Origin: Ruminococcus sp. Phil11
GTDB lineage: Bacteria; Bacillota; Clostridia; Oscillospirales; Ruminococcaceae
Reading direction: 5' to 3'
Assembly (NCBI GenBank): GCA_001940925.1
Contig: MSGZ01000036.1
Location: 1 to 64,000, forward strand
DNA: 64,000 nucleotides
Below the pieces are notes generated by a model, which saw only the letters and a program-made list of their open reading frames with translations, searched no databases and was not told the DNA's origin. A program made the translations under genes and the position numbers. Position 1 is the first letter of the stretch. Every line of letters begins with the position of its first letter. Shown here piece by piece: positions 9,203 to 17,027 of the stretch.

Positions 9203-9305
9203 GCAGGTGAGAGACAAGCCCCTGCTGCAGCCATACAACTGAACCGTAAACGCCGTATTACCCCGAAAAGTCGTACTACTGAAACGCAGAAAGGAAGCTG
9301 TTATC

Positions 9306-9593
9306 ATGAAGAAGAAATTGCTGAAAATCATGCTGAGCGCTGCACTGGCCGTGTCAGCCGTTACAGCGATCCCGCAGAGCATTACCGCAGATGCATGGAC
9401 GAGCGCAGGTGCCTACAAGGTCAGACAGTATTTCTATATTCCGTGGGCAAGCGAATCCACCTATTATTTCCACGGCAAGAACTACAATCAGGGTGAGATC
9501 GTGATCATCGACAGCAGCGGGTTTGACCAGTACGGCATCCATCTGGTGTCCCGCGGCTATCTCACCGATTACTATTTCTACAAGCTGTACTAA
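9306..9593 (+). CDS. Small secreted protein, unknown function
   Basis: 95 aa, start ATG with AAAGGAAG upstream. Residues 1-30 (MKKKLLKIMLSAALAVSAVT, then AIPQSITADA) form a signal peptide with a likely cut after ADA, leaving a mature protein of about 65 residues rich in Tyr (YFYIPWASESTYYFHGKNYN) and ending YKLY. It has no Cys and no leader-peptide double-glycine, so it does not look like a classical bacteriocin. I recognise no family. The aromatic content and small size would suit a carbohydrate- or wall-binding module. It has its own two promoters and terminator. Confidence 0.75.
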   Translation: MKKKLLKIMLSAALAVSAVTAIPQSITADAWTSAGAYKVRQYFYIPWASESTYYFHGKNYNQGEIVIIDSSGFDQYGIHLVSRGYLTDYYFYKLY

Positions 9594-9648
9594 ACCTGAA
9601 CGAAGCAGGCAGGGCGGCTGATGATCTCTCACGGCAGGACTTTGAACG

Positions 9649-9685
9649 AAGGATCCGGGAACATGTGTCCCGGATCCTTTGCGTT
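9649..9685 (+). terminator. Intrinsic terminator
   Basis: 12-bp stem AAGGATCCGGGA (9649-9660) with 9668-9679; the T tract is weak (TGCGTTTCT). Confidence 0.7.
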
Positions 9686-9735
9686 TCTCATGCAGAAACG
9701 ATTTTTGCCGCCCGTCCATTGAAACGCACCTGATA

Positions 9736-9939
9736 GCGGGGCAGCCCCCGCGGGCATTTCCTGAAGTTCGCCGGAAAGAAAGCTGAATCATAAGTATACT
9801 GTTCTCAGCTTGCTTTTTTCCTGATAATATGCTATATGCGGGCAGCCCCCGCGGGCGGTTCCGAAAGCTCGCCGGGAGAAAAGCAAAAACATAAATATAC
9901 TGTTCTCACCTTGCTTTTTGCCGCATAATGTGCTATAAT
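9736..9939 (+). repeat. Two tandem, diverged about 102-bp repeats, each ending in a promoter
   Basis: Unit 1 (about 9736-9837) and unit 2 (about 9838-9939) share a GC-rich start (GCAGCCCCCGCGGG), a middle CGCCGG, a conserved TATACTGTTCTCA block and an end with TTGCTT, 17 nt, and TATATG (unit 1: 9810-9838) or TATAAT (unit 2: 9911-9939). Unit 1 is bounded by CTGATA at 9730-9735 and 9821-9826. Confidence 0.8.
9911..9939 (+). promoter_or_regulatory. Promoter of the glycosyltransferase operon
   Basis: TTGCTT (9911-9916), 17-nt spacer with extended -10 TGC, TATAAT (9934-9939), inside the second repeat unit and 70 nt before the TTG start at 10009. Confidence 0.7.
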
Positions 9940-10008
9940 GAAAACATATCGGCTCTTACAGACCGAAGAATCAAATAATAAAGGTTTTGAAAGAAGGTAC
10001 TGATACTG

Positions 10009-10980
10009 TTGGCCAAGCATCAAAGACTCGACAAAATCGCCGTTCTGATCCCGTGCTATAACGAAGCCAAGACGGTCGGCAAGGTGGTGCGCGACTTCAA
10101 AGCGGCACTGCCGGAGGCTGCCGTTTATGTTTACGATAACAATTCCACGGACGGGACCGCTGAGATCGCAGCGGAGGCCGGCGCGATCGTCCGGCATGAA
10201 TACCAGCAGGGAAAAGGAAACGTCATCCGCCGGATGTTCCGCGAGATCGACGCGGAATGCTATCTGATGGTGGACGGTGATGATACCTATCCGGCAGAAT
10301 ATGCGCGTGCGCTGGCAGAGCCCGTGCTGAAAAAAAAGATCGACATGGTGGTCGGAGACCGCCTCTCCTCGACGTATTTCACGGAGAACAAGCGGCCGTT
10401 CCACAATTTCGGCAATTCGCTGGTGCGGTTCTGCATCAACCGCTTTTTCCATTCCGATATCAAAGATATCATGACCGGCTACCGTGCATTCAGCTTTCAT
10501 TTCGTCAAGACCTTCCCGGTCCTGTCCAAGGGCTTCGAGATCGAGACGGAAATGAGCATCCATGCGATCGACAAGAACATGTCAACGGAAAACGTCGTGA
10601 TCGAATACCGCGACCGCACGGAAGGCAGCGAATCCAAGCTCAATACCTATTCCGACGGATTCAAGGTGCTGTGCACGATCCTGCGGATGTACAAAAACTA
10701 TAAGCCGATGCAGTTTTTCGGCCTGATCGCGGTCGTGCTGCTTCTGCTTTCCCTGATCTTCTTCCTGCCTGTGCTGGTGCAGTATCTTCAGACGGGCATG
10801 GTCGCACGCTTCCCGACGCTGATCGTCTGCGGGTTTACGCTGCTCGCCGCGCTGCAGTCCTTCTTTTCCGGCATGATCCTCGGCTGCATCATCCAGAAAA
10901 ACCGGCAGGATTTCGAGATCAACCTGCACCGCTCCGACGAACGGCTGAAAACCCTGATGCAGGAGGAGGATGCTGTATGA
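10009..10980 (+). CDS. Family 2 glycosyltransferase with C-terminal membrane helices
   Basis: 323 aa from a TTG start (GAAGG about 11 nt upstream; no better start is visible before the first conserved strand). The GT-A domain shows VLIPCYNEAKTVGKV (nucleotide-sugar binding), DNNSTDGT, and the DGDDTYPAE metal site (DxD) at about residues 88-96, then the GYRAFS acceptor-loop region. Two membrane helices follow at about residues 238-292. This is the layout of polyprenyl-phosphate glycosyltransferases (DPM1/GtrB-like), which load a lipid carrier on the cytoplasmic face. The downstream gene overlaps by 4 bp and encodes a large membrane protein that could use the lipid-linked sugar. Confidence 0.88.
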   Translation: MAKHQRLDKIAVLIPCYNEAKTVGKVVRDFKAALPEAAVYVYDNNSTDGTAEIAAEAGAIVRHEYQQGKGNVIRRMFREIDAECYLMVDGDDTYPAEYARALAEPVLKKKIDMVVGDRLSSTYFTENKRPFHNFGNSLVRFCINRFFHSDIKDIMTGYRAFSFHFVKTFPVLSKGFEIETEMSIHAIDKNMSTENVVIEYRDRTEGSESKLNTYSDGFKVLCTILRMYKNYKPMQFFGLIAVVLLLLSLIFFLPVLVQYLQTGMVARFPTLIVCGFTLLAALQSFFSGMILGCIIQKNRQDFEINLHRSDERLKTLMQEEDAV

Positions 10981-12902
10981 GTTCTCCCCGTATGCAAAAG
11001 CTTAAATGGGCGTTTCAGAAGCCTGCGGTACAGACTGCACTGCAGATCCTGCTTTCGATGATCTCGGCGGCGGCATTCGCACGGTTTTACAATTTTTCGA
11101 CCGCCAATATCACAACGCTGGTCATGGGGCTCCTGATGTTCCCGGTTTATAAAGCCGCATTTTCCCTTTCAGACCGGAAATGCACGGTCACCGGCATTCT
11201 CTGCGGCCTGTTTTTCGCATTGTGCATGTTCATGTACAAATACGAATGGCTGACGACGCAGGAATTGCACAAGGGCTTGTATGCCGTTGAATTTTCCGTC
11301 GGCTTTACGGCATTTTTCTGCGCCCTGAGCATCGTGCTGCTGTCAAAGCTGCGCGGCGTCCGGCTCAATACGCCCGGCGGGGAGCCGCCCGCGAAGAACA
11401 GGCGCATCCTGTTTTTTGCGTCCGCAGCGGTCATGCTGGTCTTATGGCTGCCGTATTACCTGCTTGCGTATCCGAGCGTCATCACCGCGGATTCGATCAA
11501 TCAGCTGAATCAGGCGGTCAAGGACGCAGAGCTCTCCAATCATCACCCCGTTGTCCATACGGCCGTGATCCGGCTTTGCTATCAGCTCGGCTTTGCGCTG
11601 TTTCATGATGAAACAAAGGCCGTCGCGACCTATACCGTTTTGCAGATGCTGGTAACAGCCGCCTGTTTTTCGTATCTGGTTGTCACGCTGTACCGGTTCC
11701 GCATCAAAAAACCGGTCATTGCCTGTGTGCTGGCCTGCTATGCCGTATTGGCCTATCACGGAACATACAGCGTGACCATGTGGAAGGATATTCCGTTTGC
11801 GCTGTTTGTCCTGACATATATCGTCACACTCTGGCGCACCTTCCTGTTTGCGCTGCGCGGCGAGAAAAAGACCCGTCCGTTTGAGCTGATTATGCTGTTT
11901 TTCACCGGCTTCGGGATCTGTCTGTTCCGCAGCAACGGTCTGGCAGCCTATGCGGTTGTTGTCATCTTTCTGGCAGTGTTCTGCTTCCGCAGACGAAAAG
12001 CGGTTCTGGCAGCGGTCTCCGTTGTGCCGCTGATCCTCGCACTGATCGTCAAAGGGCCGGTATACAATGCACTCGGCATCAAAAAGGCAAGCCCGATCGA
12101 AGGCCTCGGCATTCCGCAGCAGATGATCGCGCGGGTGCTTGTCAAGGAACGGTATCTTTCCGCGGAACAGAACGAGCTGATTTCCAATGTTGCGGATATC
12201 GAGGGCATCCGGTCGCATTACTGGCCGAATTCCGCAGACGGCGTCAAGTTCTATATCTGGGAAAACGGCAATGACCAGTTTGTCGCAGAGCATAAAGGCG
12301 AATTTCTGAAGCTCTGGATCGACCTCGGCCTGCAATATCCGTCCGATTACCTGATTGCCTATGTGTATTCCACAACCGGTTACTGGTACCCGGATGTGCA
12401 GAACTGGCTGTACGGTGACGAGTTCCATTCCGACAACTTCGAGACGCTGCATCATGAAGAAAAAATGACCCCGGAGCACGCAAAGGCACTGCGGGACTGG
12501 CGGAACAGCTATAAAACATTCTATTTTGCCGGGCTGCTCTGGAGCATTGCCGGCATGTTCTGGCTGGTCATATTCATGACGGGAGCCTGTCTGCTGAACC
12601 GGAACAGGCATTTGCTGCTGCTGTATCTGCCCGCGATCTGCGTCTGGGGCACGCTGATGCTTGCAGCACCTGTTTATGCAGAATTCCGGTATGCCTATTC
12701 CATTACGGCATCGGTTCCGCTGCTTTGTCTGATCCCGTTTGTCAGTCATGAGGGACTGGAACCGCTCCGCAAGGCAGCACCTGCCGCCAAACCGGATGAA
12801 GTCAAGCCGGATGAAGTCAAGCCGGATGAAGCCAAGCCGGATGAAGCCAAGCCGGATGAAGCCAAACCGGAGAACGGCAAAAAAACAAAGAAGAAATCAT
12901 AA
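10977..12902 (+). CDS. DUF6020-like polytopic membrane protein, possible lipid-linked sugar transferase
   Basis: 641 aa, start overlaps the glycosyltransferase stop (ATGA). About 12-13 hydrophobic segments in two groups separated by an extracytoplasmic region at about residues 370-510 that holds Trp/Tyr-rich motifs (YSTTGYWYPDVQNWLY). The first loop holds a SVITADSINQLNQA stretch typical of the family I recall as DUF6020, a GT-C-like fold. The hydrophilic tail is a PDEVK/PDEAK repeat ending in Lys-rich sequence. Coupling with the GT2 gene suggests surface-glycan or teichoic-acid decoration; this is inference from context. Confidence 0.7.
   Translation: MSSPRMQKLKWAFQKPAVQTALQILLSMISAAAFARFYNFSTANITTLVMGLLMFPVYKAAFSLSDRKCTVTGILCGLFFALCMFMYKYEWLTTQELHKGLYAVEFSVGFTAFFCALSIVLLSKLRGVRLNTPGGEPPAKNRRILFFASAAVMLVLWLPYYLLAYPSVITADSINQLNQAVKDAELSNHHPVVHTAVIRLCYQLGFALFHDETKAVATYTVLQMLVTAACFSYLVVTLYRFRIKKPVIACVLACYAVLAYHGTYSVTMWKDIPFALFVLTYIVTLWRTFLFALRGEKKTRPFELIMLFFTGFGICLFRSNGLAAYAVVVIFLAVFCFRRRKAVLAAVSVVPLILALIVKGPVYNALGIKKASPIEGLGIPQQMIARVLVKERYLSAEQNELISNVADIEGIRSHYWPNSADGVKFYIWENGNDQFVAEHKGEFLKLWIDLGLQYPSDYLIAYVYSTTGYWYPDVQNWLYGDEFHSDNFETLHHEEKMTPEHAKALRDWRNSYKTFYFAGLLWSIAGMFWLVIFMTGACLLNRNRHLLLLYLPAICVWGTLMLAAPVYAEFRYAYSITASVPLLCLIPFVSHEGLEPLRKAAPAAKPDEVKPDEVKPDEAKPDEAKPDEAKPENGKKTKKKS
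12789..12872 (+). repeat. 15-bp coding tandem repeat (PDEVK/PDEAK)
   Basis: Five 15-bp units (12789-12863) plus a partial unit encode KPDEV/KPDEA at the C-terminus of the DUF6020-like protein. Units differ by one or two bases, so slippage could change copy number without breaking the frame. Confidence 0.9.
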
Positions 12903-12906
12903 AGCG

Positions 12907-12952
12907 ATCCGCCCCGCAGACCGGTATTACACCGGCGCGGGGCGGATTTTTC
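12907..12952. terminator. Intrinsic terminator between convergent genes
   Basis: Stem ATCCGCCCCGC (12907-12917) with 12937-12947 followed by TTTTTC on the plus strand. It lies between the rightward DUF6020 gene and the leftward transglutaminase gene. Confidence 0.85.
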
Positions 12953-12969
12953 AGTTTTTGCTTATTTGC

Positions 12970-14973
12970 TTATGTTTCCGGGTGATCCCACCAGCCGCTT
13001 GCATTGATCCAGCAATCTGCATCCGGCGCGGGCGCGTAGGTGCTCCGCAGGAATCTGCCGTCCGCACCCATATAATAGAAGTAGCCTTCCGAGAGTTCGT
13101 GCCAGCCGACCGGGATTTCCTCCCTGTTGCAGACGATATTCGTTCTGCCGAGCGCGCCGGTTTCAGCATCGCTCAGAACCTCTTTCGTATTCAGCGTCAG
13201 CACGGCAGGACGCTTTCCGTTTGTCAGGTCAATGTCATTCATGAACCATGCCGTCAGCTGATTGTTTGCGGAATGCGGGAACAGCTCGAACTGCCGGCTG
13301 TTTGATACGCTCATGCCTGCCGCAAGATCGCCGAGCAGGTTTCCTTCGTTCAGGGCGTCCGGGTTCACAAGACTGTTGCCTGCCATATCGAACGAATGCC
13401 ATTGTTTGTCCACGTATACCGCATTCAGCGCATGATCGGACATGCCGCAGTACAGATTCTGCACGCCGATCCGGTTCAGCAGCAGCGCGCTCGCATGGGC
13501 AAAGCCGACGCATTCCGTATAAGCGGGCGTGTTCTCGTCGCCGAGCAGGAACACTGCACCTGCGGAGCAGATGCTGCCGCGGCAGAGATCGTTATAATAA
13601 TACGCATCGTTCGGGTAAAGGTCAAAGCCGGGCGTGAAGGTCTGGATATTGTCCGGGCCGGGGTCTTTTGCTCCGTCCTGCTTGTCCAGCGAATAATAGC
13701 CTCTGTAATCCGAAAGCCGTGCGATCAGCTTTCCGACCTGCACAACAGCAGCCTTCTGCTCTGTCCGCGGGTTGCAGACCGCAAAGATCTCCGCTGCGCA
13801 GTCATCCAGACGGGCATTCACCTCGTCCGCAATGAACTTCGTATTGTCAAACGCGCAGAGATAACGCTTCACGAGCTGCTGCTGTTCCGGGCTGCTCTCC
13901 GCGTAGCTGTCGCCGCAGACGGTCGAAAGCTGCTTGAAATTCGCAAACGCATAGTCCTCGATAAATTCAACGGATGCAGGAATATAGACATCCTGCACGG
14001 ATTCCGGATCAAGCAGCTTTGTCAGGTTGCTGCAGACCGTTGTCGTTTTCTTGGAAAAGCTGAGCTGATGCGAACGGCCGATCTCCTGCTTTTTCTCCGG
14101 TGTCAGGTCAAGCGCCGCAAACACGGAAGCGGTATTGTCGTACAGATAGCGGATGCCGTCAACCTCCTGAAAATTGTCCTGCAGATACGGCGCACCGCGG
14201 AACGGGTCAGTATCCGCAAAGCGGATATGAGACGGCAGCGCGATCGCACCGAGCTGCGTGCAGCCGTCAAAGACGCCGCTGCCGAAATACAGGAACGTGC
14301 CCGCCGTGACCGTGCCCGCCGTCTGGATCAGCTGATACGGCAGCGCGTGTTCGCCGTCCGTATTGCGGGTGCACCAGACCGGCTGCTCGTAATTATCAAA
14401 CGAAACGCTTTCCAGCTCCGCATGGCCGCTGAATGCGCCGTCTGCGATCTCCATGACCGGGAAGATCCGTCCCTTTGCAAAGACCTCGCGCGGCACGGAG
14501 ACATGCGCCGCATTTTTTCCGGTGTATGCGGTAATCGTCGCATACATTTCCCCGTAATTCAGCGTGAAGTCAAAATTCCGCTGCACATACTGCAGCAGAA
14601 TGCAGTAATCCTCCGGTGTGGCATAGCCGTCCCTGTTGATGTCATATTCCGGATAGCCCGCGATCTCCTGCCCCGGCTGATAGCCGCTTTCCTGATACAG
14701 CGCATTGATCCTGGATTCCAGCGCGTAGAAATCCTCTGTCTCTCCGGCTTTGTGATCGCCGTCAAAATCGCATTTCTCAAGGCCGAACGTGCGGATCTTC
14801 GCAAGGAAGGTATCGAGCACATAAGGCACAACAGAACCCTGCTTCCAGTTGATGTATTCTTCTCCGCTGACCTGCTCCCACGCGGAAGCCGGCATCAGAT
14901 TCGACGGGATCAGTGCTGCGGAAAGCACTGCCGCCGTGAGCGAAAGCACGCTCTTTTTCTGCATTTTCTTCAT
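12970..14973 (-). CDS. Secreted LRR and transglutaminase-like protein with EF-hand/dockerin-like repeats
   Basis: 667 aa, start ATG at 14973 with GGGAG 7 nt upstream; a longer reading to 15045 has no ribosome site. Signal peptide at residues 1-31. Residues 69-80 (DFDGDHKAGETE) and 111-122 (DINRDGYATPED) are paired calcium loops resembling a dockerin placed at the N-terminus. Residues about 150-400 hold BspA-like LRR units (ADGAFSGHAELESVSF). The C-terminal part has a transglutaminase-like triad: Cys488 (ECVGFAHA), His514 (SDHALN) and Asp529 (HSFDMAGN). Such cores act as cysteine proteases or cross-linkers. The family of the last about 60 residues, rich in Trp/Tyr (YFYYMGADGRFL), resembles a wall-binding repeat. 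Confidence 0.82.
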   Translation of the reverse strand: MKKMQKKSVLSLTAAVLSAALIPSNLMPASAWEQVSGEEYINWKQGSVVPYVLDTFLAKIRTFGLEKCDFDGDHKAGETEDFYALESRINALYQESGYQPGQEIAGYPEYDINRDGYATPEDYCILLQYVQRNFDFTLNYGEMYATITAYTGKNAAHVSVPREVFAKGRIFPVMEIADGAFSGHAELESVSFDNYEQPVWCTRNTDGEHALPYQLIQTAGTVTAGTFLYFGSGVFDGCTQLGAIALPSHIRFADTDPFRGAPYLQDNFQEVDGIRYLYDNTASVFAALDLTPEKKQEIGRSHQLSFSKKTTTVCSNLTKLLDPESVQDVYIPASVEFIEDYAFANFKQLSTVCGDSYAESSPEQQQLVKRYLCAFDNTKFIADEVNARLDDCAAEIFAVCNPRTEQKAAVVQVGKLIARLSDYRGYYSLDKQDGAKDPGPDNIQTFTPGFDLYPNDAYYYNDLCRGSICSAGAVFLLGDENTPAYTECVGFAHASALLLNRIGVQNLYCGMSDHALNAVYVDKQWHSFDMAGNSLVNPDALNEGNLLGDLAAGMSVSNSRQFELFPHSANNQLTAWFMNDIDLTNGKRPAVLTLNTKEVLSDAETGALGRTNIVCNREEIPVGWHELSEGYFYYMGADGRFLRSTYAPAPDADCWINASGWWDHPET

Positions 14974-15053
14974 ATTTTTTCTCCCTTCATGATGCAGCCG
15001 TACCGCATCATGTACTTCTTCCGGTATCTTCTTTTGTTTGCGCAAACAAGAAC

Positions 15054-15081
15054 ATTATAAGCAAAAGAACGGAAAAGTCAA
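15054..15081 (-). promoter_or_regulatory. Promoter of the LRR-transglutaminase gene
   Basis: Minus-strand TTGACT (15076-15081), 16-nt spacer, TATAAT (15054-15059). Confidence 0.7.
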
Positions 15082-15254
15082 GGCAATATCATATATTCTT
15101 AATCTTATTCTGCAATATTAGCCAGAACCCGAACAGGCATTGTCAGAATAACTGTTCAACGTGATTTTGCATATTTAACAAAAATCGCAGACGGCAATTT
15201 CCTGCAAATGCGGCAGTCTTTCGATCAGGTGTCTCCGGTTTTCCGGCAGCAAAC

Positions 15255-15290
15255 GACCCCGCCCCGATCCGAAGATCAGGGCGGGGCTTT
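15255..15290. terminator. Terminator hairpin downstream of the beta-helix-like secreted protein
   Basis: Near-perfect 14-bp GC-rich stem (15255-15269 with 15274-15287) with a CGAA loop. The T tract is weak on either strand; position suits the leftward gene ending at 15326. Confidence 0.65.
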
Positions 15291-15325
15291 CTGTATTCCG
15301 TGTTCAGAAACAGGTCAGGTGTTTC

Positions 15326-16771
15326 TTACGGCATCCAGCGTCCGGTTCCGAAGAACACATCGTTGAAGAACTGGCGCGTGCGCTCCTGGCCGAGGCACAT
15401 GTTGAAGATCGCAGTCGAAACGCCGGGGTTGCTGATGAGGTTATCGACGTAATTCTGCGTGATCTCATACCGCGCTGCGCGCTCTGCTTCGTTCAGATCC
15501 GGCGTGTTCACAGATGCATCCAGTGTGATGCCGAAGCTGTCATAGAGCATCTGGCTGATCGCGCCGTCGTCCTTGTAGGTCGTTGCCTTGAACAGACCCA
15601 TTGTGCGGACCGCATCGAACCAGCCCGGTGTCGGGGGCTGATCCGCAAACTGTGCGTATTTTGCCTGCAGCGGTCTGAGCGCATCGAATACCGGCATATT
15701 CTCGTCGCCGTTGATGCCGAGCCCGTAGAACTCAATATAGGACACTCTGTTTTCGCCCATGAACATATAGTCCGTGGAGATCAGCGGAAGATCCTTGTTG
15801 AACGGGGTCAGGACGATCGTGCTCATCTGCTGGACGCCGTCCGTCTTCATGATCGACAGATTGCCGTAGCCCTCGACCTCATACTGCTGCACCTCAAAAT
15901 CAAGCGTGACCATGAAGCCGGGTGCGAGCGGGGCTGTCATGCTGATTGCGGCAAATTCGCCTGCATCAATCGGCGTGACGGTGTAATACTGCGAGATCAT
16001 GTCAAGGATCGTCGCGGCTTCCTTGTCCATCATGTAGCTGTTGAACTTCGTGATATAGGCGGCCTTGGTCTCTGAGCCGCTGCCGATCGCGTCGGCATAG
16101 GAGCGGCCGTAATTTGCATTGACATTGTTTGCTTTCAGCGTGATCGTGTCCGCGATCACGACGACATTGTTCAGGTTGATGTTGTTCGCGGTGATGACCA
16201 CATCACCGAGCGGCGCGTAGATCAGGCCGGTAAAGCTGACGTTGTTGCAGTCAATGGTGATGTCACCGAATTCCGAGTAAAGCACGGCGTTGTTGAAGTT
16301 GCTGACATTGCCGCTGATGCTGATATCGGAATCTGCACGGAGTGACGCGTTCATATTGACATTGCCCTTGAGGGACGCTTCACCGGAAACATCCATGGTC
16401 TTGTTCAGGTTGAGGTTGTGATCGGACATCTGCAGCGTGTCAAAGGTCTGTGCATTGGCAAAATACTGAGTGCCGAGCTGTGTGCCGGAATACGGCATGT
16501 CCAGTCCTGCATATTCGGTCTTTTTGCCGTTCAGGTTGACCTTTTTCCCTGTCACGATCGTTCCGTTTGAAGCAACACTGCCGTTCAGGTTGAAATGCTT
16601 TGCGTTGACAGTCAGCGCGCCGGCCGCTTCTGAGCCGGCAAACATTGTATAGGGGAAGGCGGTGTTACCTGCTGCGTTCACGCTCAGTGCAAACCATGCA
16701 CATGAGGCTGCCAGTGCCGTTACCAGCGCGGTAACGACTGCGGACGCTTTTTGTACGATCTGCCTTTTCAT
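15326..16771 (-). CDS. Secreted protein with Asn-rich parallel-beta (polymer-forming-like) repeats
   Basis: 481 aa, start ATG at 16771 with AAAGGGAG 8 nt upstream. Residues 1-35 are a signal peptide (MKRQIVQKASAVVTALVTAL then a Cys and AWF). Residues about 45-240 alternate short hydrophobic strands with Asn, such as LTVNAKHFNLNGSVASNG, VSFTGLIYAP, VVITANNINLNNVVVIAD, the pattern of a right-handed beta-helix or bactofilin-like polymer-forming domain. The C-terminal half is unassigned. Some Firmicutes exosporium and surface proteins carry this type of domain. A role in forming a surface layer is possible but unproven. The Cys at about residue 26 could also be a lipoprotein acceptor, though the lipobox is poor. 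Confidence 0.7.
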   Translation of the reverse strand: MKRQIVQKASAVVTALVTALAASCAWFALSVNAAGNTAFPYTMFAGSEAAGALTVNAKHFNLNGSVASNGTIVTGKKVNLNGKKTEYAGLDMPYSGTQLGTQYFANAQTFDTLQMSDHNLNLNKTMDVSGEASLKGNVNMNASLRADSDISISGNVSNFNNAVLYSEFGDITIDCNNVSFTGLIYAPLGDVVITANNINLNNVVVIADTITLKANNVNANYGRSYADAIGSGSETKAAYITKFNSYMMDKEAATILDMISQYYTVTPIDAGEFAAISMTAPLAPGFMVTLDFEVQQYEVEGYGNLSIMKTDGVQQMSTIVLTPFNKDLPLISTDYMFMGENRVSYIEFYGLGINGDENMPVFDALRPLQAKYAQFADQPPTPGWFDAVRTMGLFKATTYKDDGAISQMLYDSFGITLDASVNTPDLNEAERAARYEITQNYVDNLISNPGVSTAIFNMCLGQERTRQFFNDVFFGTGRWMP

Positions 16772-16839
16772 TCTCAAAACTCCCTTTCAATGTATATTTT
16801 TGTGATTCTGTCTAGCAATCTTTGGCAATTGCTATAAAC

Positions 16840-16868
16840 ATTGTACCACTATTTTTATAAAATGTCAA
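16840..16868 (-). promoter_or_regulatory. Promoter of the beta-helix-like gene
   Basis: Minus-strand TTGACA (16863-16868), 17-nt spacer, TACAAT (16840-16845). An imperfect hairpin (TAGCAAT at 16813-16834 region) lies in the leader. Confidence 0.75.
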
Positions 16869-16970
16869 CAGGATTCTGAACAAAAACGGCTGTCTCGGGT
16901 AATTTCGTATGAATAGATAGTTTTCCTTAACGAATTTGTGCATGTTATACATACAAATTATATATATGTT

Positions 16971-17006
16971 AAGAAAGAGCAGACAAGTTGTTCAACTTGT
17001 CTGCTC
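16971..17006 (-). terminator. Intrinsic terminator of the GGDEF-like gene
   Basis: Perfect 14-bp inverted repeat GAGCAGACAAGTTG (16977-16990) with 16993-17006; on the minus strand it is followed by TTTCTT. Confidence 0.85.
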
Positions 17007-17027
17007 GGGATCATCGGATGCCGCAAT

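Noticed and set aside
9050..9496. 148-codon frame overlapping the small secreted protein
   Set aside because: It runs through two promoters and has no ribosome site; the overlapping 95-aa gene has both signal peptide and ribosome site.
13396..15060. 554-codon plus-strand open frame opposite the LRR-transglutaminase gene
   Set aside because: Composition is that of an antisense shadow and the minus-strand gene has signal peptide, catalytic triad, promoter and ribosome site.
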